DNA from: Mycolicibacterium hodleri
GTDB lineage: Bacteria; Actinomycetota; Actinomycetes; Mycobacteriales; Mycobacteriaceae
Assembly (NCBI RefSeq): GCF_006439015.1
Contig: NZ_RCZG01000007.1
Coordinates: 124,001 to 188,000, forward strand
DNA length: 64,000 nt
Direction of reading: 5' to 3'
Shown here one piece after another: positions 60,794 to 64,000 of the stretch. Each line of letters opens with the position of its first letter. Within the stretch, counting starts at the first letter, position 1. The notes beneath the pieces were generated by a model. That model had not been told where the DNA came from and made no database searches. It saw only the letters and a program-made list of their open reading frames with translations. The position numbers were made by a program, and so were the translations under genes.

Positions 60794-61783
60794 TCACCCT
60801 TGCAGAGCGTCCACAATCCCAGCCAATGACTCCACCCGAATCGGCGCGGGCTGGTAGACGCACACCTGATCGCTGATGCCAGCCACGCGATCGCGGATGT
60901 GAGCCGCGATCTCCGCAGGCGTGCCGCACGCGGCGATGGTGTGCAGAACGTCGTCGTCGATGAGTCCGCCCATCTCCTGCCAACGCCCCTGCTTGGACAG
61001 CGCGTGCAGCTCCGGCTGCAGGTCGCCCCAGCCGTGGGCCTCGAGCACCGGACGGTAGGCAGGCGTCGATCCGTAGAACGCGAGTAGCTGACGGGTCGAC
61101 GTGTGGTGCGGATCCTCGTCGCTGACCGAGACGATGATCTCGGGGACCACGCCGAAGTCGTCGCGGGTACGACCCGACGCGGCCAATCCCTCGTCGACTC
61201 GCTTCATCGTGGCATCGTGCAGAAACCGCTTCGAGCCGAACGGCATGACCAACAGTCCGTCGGCGACCTCGGCGACGGCACGGGTCAATCGCGGCCCCAG
61301 CGCGCCGACGTAGATCGGCGGAGGCCCGTGCGGGATCTCCTTCGGCGTGAAGGTCGGCGTCATCAGGGTGTGGCGGTAGAACTCACCGTGGAACGTCAGC
61401 CGTTCACCGGTGGTCCACGCCGCGAAGATCGCCCGAAGGGCACCGACCAACTCGGTCATCCTGGCGACCGGCTGGTCGAAGTCCGCACCGAACCGCTTCT
61501 CGATCTGCGTGCGAATCTGCGTGCCCAGACCGAGAGTGAACCGGCCATCCGCGAGGAGTTGATGGTCGATCGCCTGGTGCGCGAGATGAATCGGATTGCG
61601 CGGGAACGCGATCGCGACATTGGTCATGAGGTCCAGCCCGCCGACCGTCGAGGCCAACGTGAGCGGCGCGAACACGTCGTGCGGCCCCTCGAAGGTGAAC
61701 ACGCCGGTGGCACCCGCCTCGCGCAACGCCTGCGCCCGTTCGATCGCATCCATCGGTCCGAACAACGCCGTCATGACCTTCAC
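60794..61783 (-). CDS. F420-type LLM-class oxidoreductase
   Basis: This 329-residue TIM-barrel enzyme is of the luciferase-like group: GVFTFEGPHDVFAPLTLAST, DGRFTLGLGTQIRTQIEKRF and PPIYVGALGPRLTRAVAE. It matches the TIGR03617-like F420-dependent type as I recall it. The N-terminus is best set at GTG 61783 (VKVMTALFGPM), with AGGG about 11 bases upstream; ATG 61774 is the alternative. The longer frame upstream runs antisense to the amine oxidase gene. The promoter lies with a 15-base perfect inverted repeat between it and the divergent gene. Confidence 0.88.
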   Translation of the reverse strand: MKVMTALFGPMDAIERAQALREAGATGVFTFEGPHDVFAPLTLASTVGGLDLMTNVAIAFPRNPIHLAHQAIDHQLLADGRFTLGLGTQIRTQIEKRFGADFDQPVARMTELVGALRAIFAAWTTGERLTFHGEFYRHTLMTPTFTPKEIPHGPPPIYVGALGPRLTRAVAEVADGLLVMPFGSKRFLHDATMKRVDEGLAASGRTRDDFGVVPEIIVSVSDEDPHHTSTRQLLAFYGSTPAYRPVLEAHGWGDLQPELHALSKQGRWQEMGGLIDDDVLHTIAACGTPAEIAAHIRDRVAGISDQVCVYQPAPIRVESLAGIVDALQG

Positions 61784-61804
61784 GACCCCGACCCTAAGCG
61801 AGAT

Positions 61805-61843
61805 CGGCGCGTAAACGTTCGGTACGCCAACGTTTACGCGCCG
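61805..61843. promoter_or_regulatory. Perfect 15-base inverted repeat between divergent genes
   Basis: CGGCGCGTAAACGTT (61805-61819) and its exact reverse complement (61829-61843) flank nine bases. It fills half of the 79-base gap between two divergent start codons. It may be an operator for both genes or a dispersed mycobacterial palindrome. Confidence 0.7.
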
Positions 61844-61862
61844 AAGTCGGCAGACTGGGGGC

Positions 61863-63203
61863 ATGTTGGACGTCGTCGTAGTGGGCGCCGGTTTCGCCGG
61901 CCTGACGGCCGCCCGCCGTCTGACCCAACTCGGATACGACGTCACCGTTCTGGAGGGCCGTGACCGCGTCGGCGGGCGATCCCACACCACCACCATCGCC
62001 GGTGTCCCGGTTGACCTCGGTGGCACGTTCGTCGGGCCGACGCAGACCGCGGTACTCGAGCTCGCCGCCGAACTCGACTGCCCCACCGTACCGACCTACA
62101 ACCACGGCAAGAACCTGATCCGGTGGCGCGGCCGGGTCAGGTCCTACCGCAGCACGATCCCCAAGTTGTCCATCCTCGAACTGCTCGACGTCTCGCGTGT
62201 CCAGTGGCGCTTCGAGCGCCTCGGCAAGCACGTCCCGTTGGACAAGCCGTGGACCGCCCCAACCGCACACCGCCTTGACCAGGAGACGCTCGACGGTTGG
62301 TTGCAATCGGTGCACGCCGGCAAGAGCACCAGGGACCTGATGGCGATCATGGCGAGGGTGACCTGGGGTTGCGAGCCCGACGAGGTGTCGATGCTGCACG
62401 CCGTGCGTTACGTCAAGGCGGCGGGCGGCCTCGGGCCCATGCTCGACGTCAAGGGCGGCGCGCAGCAGGACCGCTTTCAGGCAGGCACCCAGCAGATCGC
62501 CCTGCGCATGGCCGAGGACCTCGGCGATCGGGTGTGTCTCGGCAGCGCCGTGGAACGCATCGAGTACGAACCGGAGGGCGCCAGTGTGCACACCGCTACC
62601 GGCGCAATGAGGACCCGCGCCGTCGTCGTCGCCGTACCGCCCGAGCACCGCGCGCTCATCACCTACGACCCGGGACTCCCCGTCGGCCACGCGGAATTGG
62701 CCAGACACTGGCCGCAGGGCAACCTCAGCAAGGCCTATGCCGCGTACGAGACGCCGTTCTGGCGGGCCGACGGGCAATCTGGCGAAGCACTCTCCGACGA
62801 CGGTCCGGTCTTCATCACCTTTGACGTCAGCCCCTCCCATGACGGACCTGGCATCCTGCTCGGCTTCACCGATGCACGCACGTTCGACCCGCTCGAGCCG
62901 GACGTCCGCCGTGCCCGTGCCCTTGAGTGCTTCGCGAACCTCTTCGGTGACCGTGCCCTTCATCCGATCGACTACGTCGACCACCGTTGGGGCGCAGAGC
63001 CCTTCGCGCCGGGAGGTCCGACGGCTGCGGTGCCGCCCGGGTCGTGGACCGCCTACGGGCGGTGGCTGCGCGAGCCGGTGGACCGCATCTTCTGGGCGGG
63101 AACCGAGACCGCGGACGAGTGGACGGGGTTCCTCGACGGAGCAGTCCGGTCGGGCCACCGCGCGGCCGCCGAGGTCGCCGCGTACCTCACCCCTGCGAGC
63201 TGA
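61863..63203 (+). CDS. Flavin-containing amine oxidase family protein
   Basis: This 446-residue FAD enzyme has dinucleotide motif VVGAGFAGLTAARRL, then GRDRVGGRSHTT and DLGGTFVGPTQ. The C-terminal FAD closure is IFWAGTETADEWTGFLDGAV. The pattern follows monoamine oxidases and putrescine oxidases of actinobacteria. The residue two before the closing segment is not the Cys used for covalent flavin in human MAO, so the flavin is probably non-covalent. The amine is unknown. Its 3' end overlaps the opposite hydrolase gene by 17 bases. Confidence 0.9.
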   Translation: MLDVVVVGAGFAGLTAARRLTQLGYDVTVLEGRDRVGGRSHTTTIAGVPVDLGGTFVGPTQTAVLELAAELDCPTVPTYNHGKNLIRWRGRVRSYRSTIPKLSILELLDVSRVQWRFERLGKHVPLDKPWTAPTAHRLDQETLDGWLQSVHAGKSTRDLMAIMARVTWGCEPDEVSMLHAVRYVKAAGGLGPMLDVKGGAQQDRFQAGTQQIALRMAEDLGDRVCLGSAVERIEYEPEGASVHTATGAMRTRAVVVAVPPEHRALITYDPGLPVGHAELARHWPQGNLSKAYAAYETPFWRADGQSGEALSDDGPVFITFDVSPSHDGPGILLGFTDARTFDPLEPDVRRARALECFANLFGDRALHPIDYVDHRWGAEPFAPGGPTAAVPPGSWTAYGRWLREPVDRIFWAGTETADEWTGFLDGAVRSGHRAAAEVAAYLTPAS

Positions 63204-64000
63204 TGGGGCTTTGCGTCCGAACCGATTCGATGAGTGCCCGCAACTGCTGGTTGACCTCGTCGGGGTACTCCAGGGGTCCACAGTGGCCGCCGGGCAGCTC
63301 GACGAGGGACATCAGATTCGGCGCGTCCGCGGCGATCCGGCGGGACGCGCCGATGGGTAGCAGCCGGTCGTGGCGGCTACCGATGACCAGCGTCGGCACG
63401 GTGAGGTTGCGCAGCGAGATGTGCTTGGGGCCAAGAGAATCGACGAGAACGCGGGCCCATCCGCCGCGTCCGGCCGGTGGTGTCGACGCGAACAACTCGA
63501 AGACGAAGTCGGCGATGGCCGGGTCGGCGTCGCGGCCGACCGCCAGCGTCGCCACGAGACGGCGGCTCTGCTGGACGGAGCCGGGCATCAGCGGGGCGTG
63601 GCCGAGCTGCTTGAGCAGCGATCCCACGGCGAGCACCCGACTGCCTGCCAACGGCCGCGGAACCGGAATCAGATTGACGTTGCGCAGCAGGTCACCGGTC
63701 GTGGTGTTGATCAGTGCGACGGCGTCGGCGCTCTGTCGAACACGTAGTGGGTAACGCTGCGACCACGACGAGATGGCGATGCCACCCATCGAGTGGCCGG
63801 CGATCACGGCGCGCTCGTTCGGCGCCAGCGTGGCGGCCAGCACGGCATCGAGGTCGGCGGCGAGGAAGTCGAGGCCGTAATTCCCTCGACGTGGGGGCAC
63901 CCCGCTGCGACCGTGGCCCCGGTGGTCGTAGGCGATGACGCGGTAGTCGCCGGCCAGGTCGGTGATCTGATGGGCCCACACTCGGATCGCGCAGGTGATC
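63187..64000 (-). CDS. Alpha/beta hydrolase, 5' end cut by window edge
   Basis: At least 271 codons are open to the right edge, reading RVWAHQITDLAGDYRVIAYD and RGHGRSG at the N-terminal side. Nucleophile elbow AGHSMGGIA, acid in LVIGSRHDRLLP and His in ELPGGHCGPLEYP are all present. It is a complete catalytic triad of the haloperoxidase/epoxide-hydrolase type. The oxyanion HG motif is expected just outside the window, so the start is not seen; an internal GTG at 63981 would cut off part of the fold. The substrate is unknown. Confidence 0.85.
   Translation of the reverse strand, partial: ITCAIRVWAHQITDLAGDYRVIAYDHRGHGRSGVPPRRGNYGLDFLAADLDAVLAATLAPNERAVIAGHSMGGIAISSWSQRYPLRVRQSADAVALINTTTGDLLRNVNLIPVPRPLAGSRVLAVGSLLKQLGHAPLMPGSVQQSRRLVATLAVGRDADPAIADFVFELFASTPPAGRGGWARVLVDSLGPKHISLRNLTVPTLVIGSRHDRLLPIGASRRIAADAPNLMSLVELPGGHCGPLEYPDEVNQQLRALIESVRTQSPISSQG

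Noticed and set aside
60794..62086. 430-codon version of the LLM oxidoreductase
   Set aside because: The upstream 100 codons run antisense through the amine oxidase gene and across the palindrome; a start at 61783 fits the family.
1..64000. CRISPR arrays, insertion sequences, transposases, integrases and rRNA
   Set aside because: I looked for these on both strands and saw none. The only repeats are the short tandem, direct and inverted ones listed.

Overview
The window is high-GC actinobacterial DNA. It is most likely from a fast-growing mycobacterium (Mycolicibacterium-like). The evidence is an antigen 85-type mycolyltransferase, a PE-PPE-type exported hydrolase, F420-type oxidoreductases, a mycothiol-dependent isomerase family protein, a tmRNA with the tag ADSNQRDYALAA, and gene orders that match known M. 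tuberculosis blocks (smpB-ftsX-ftsE-Rv3103c-Rv3104c-prfB-fprA; Rv3137-fadE24-fadE23-fadB4; Rv3143-nuoA to nuoN). Gene names rest on reading motifs and synteny; no database search was possible.

Layout. 1-3.1 kb: a secreted phosphoesterase cut by the left edge, a remnant of a repeat/propeller protein, and an exported serine hydrolase. 3.1-4.5 kb: ssrA (tmRNA, minus strand) with its terminator. An imperfect copy of its 3' end lies 979 bp away, so the short-chain dehydrogenase between them looks like the residue of an element that once integrated at ssrA. 4.6-11.1 kb: a minus-strand block with MDMPI-like protein, EamA transporter, smpB, ftsX, ftsE, a proline/threonine-rich membrane protein, an MscS-type channel and prfB. 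11.2-18.5 kb: fprA, a PPOX protein, a small membrane protein, hisN, a tiny secreted protein, then fadE24, fadE23 and fadB4. A 17-bp tandem repeat overlaps the fadE24 stop codon.

18.5-37.8 kb is an accessory stretch set between fadB4 and the Rv3143-like receiver gene. It holds a mycolyltransferase, a decayed TetR gene and a tightly coupled eight-gene catabolic operon (20207-27774): bicupin dioxygenase, alpha/beta hydrolase, CoA-transferase, HMG-CoA-lyase-like enzyme, TetR, acyl-CoA dehydrogenase, APH-type kinase and DUF6285-like small protein. The last three resemble the LvaC/LvaA/LvaB module that processes 4-hydroxyacyl-CoA through a phosphorylated intermediate. Next comes a ChoD-like GMC oxidoreductase facing a small protein and an alpha/beta hydrolase with a cysteine nucleophile, flanked by two large LuxR-type ATPase regulators.

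38.0-54.9 kb: the receiver-domain protein, then the complete 14-gene complex I operon nuoA-nuoN, with almost every junction overlapping by 1-8 bases, ending in a translationally coupled enoyl-CoA hydratase. A strong inverted repeat sits in the one sizeable gap, between nuoF and nuoG.

54.9-64 kb: a glyoxalase-fold protein, a TetR divergent from a second APH-type kinase with four 12-residue C-terminal repeats, a DUF7064-like protein, a strong bidirectional terminator, a tiny secreted protein, a Baeyer-Villiger-type monooxygenase, an F420-type LLM oxidoreductase, a flavin amine oxidase, and an alpha/beta hydrolase cut by the right edge. Overall the window joins core functions (ribosome rescue, division, translation termination, respiration) to lipid, steroid-like and aromatic catabolism.
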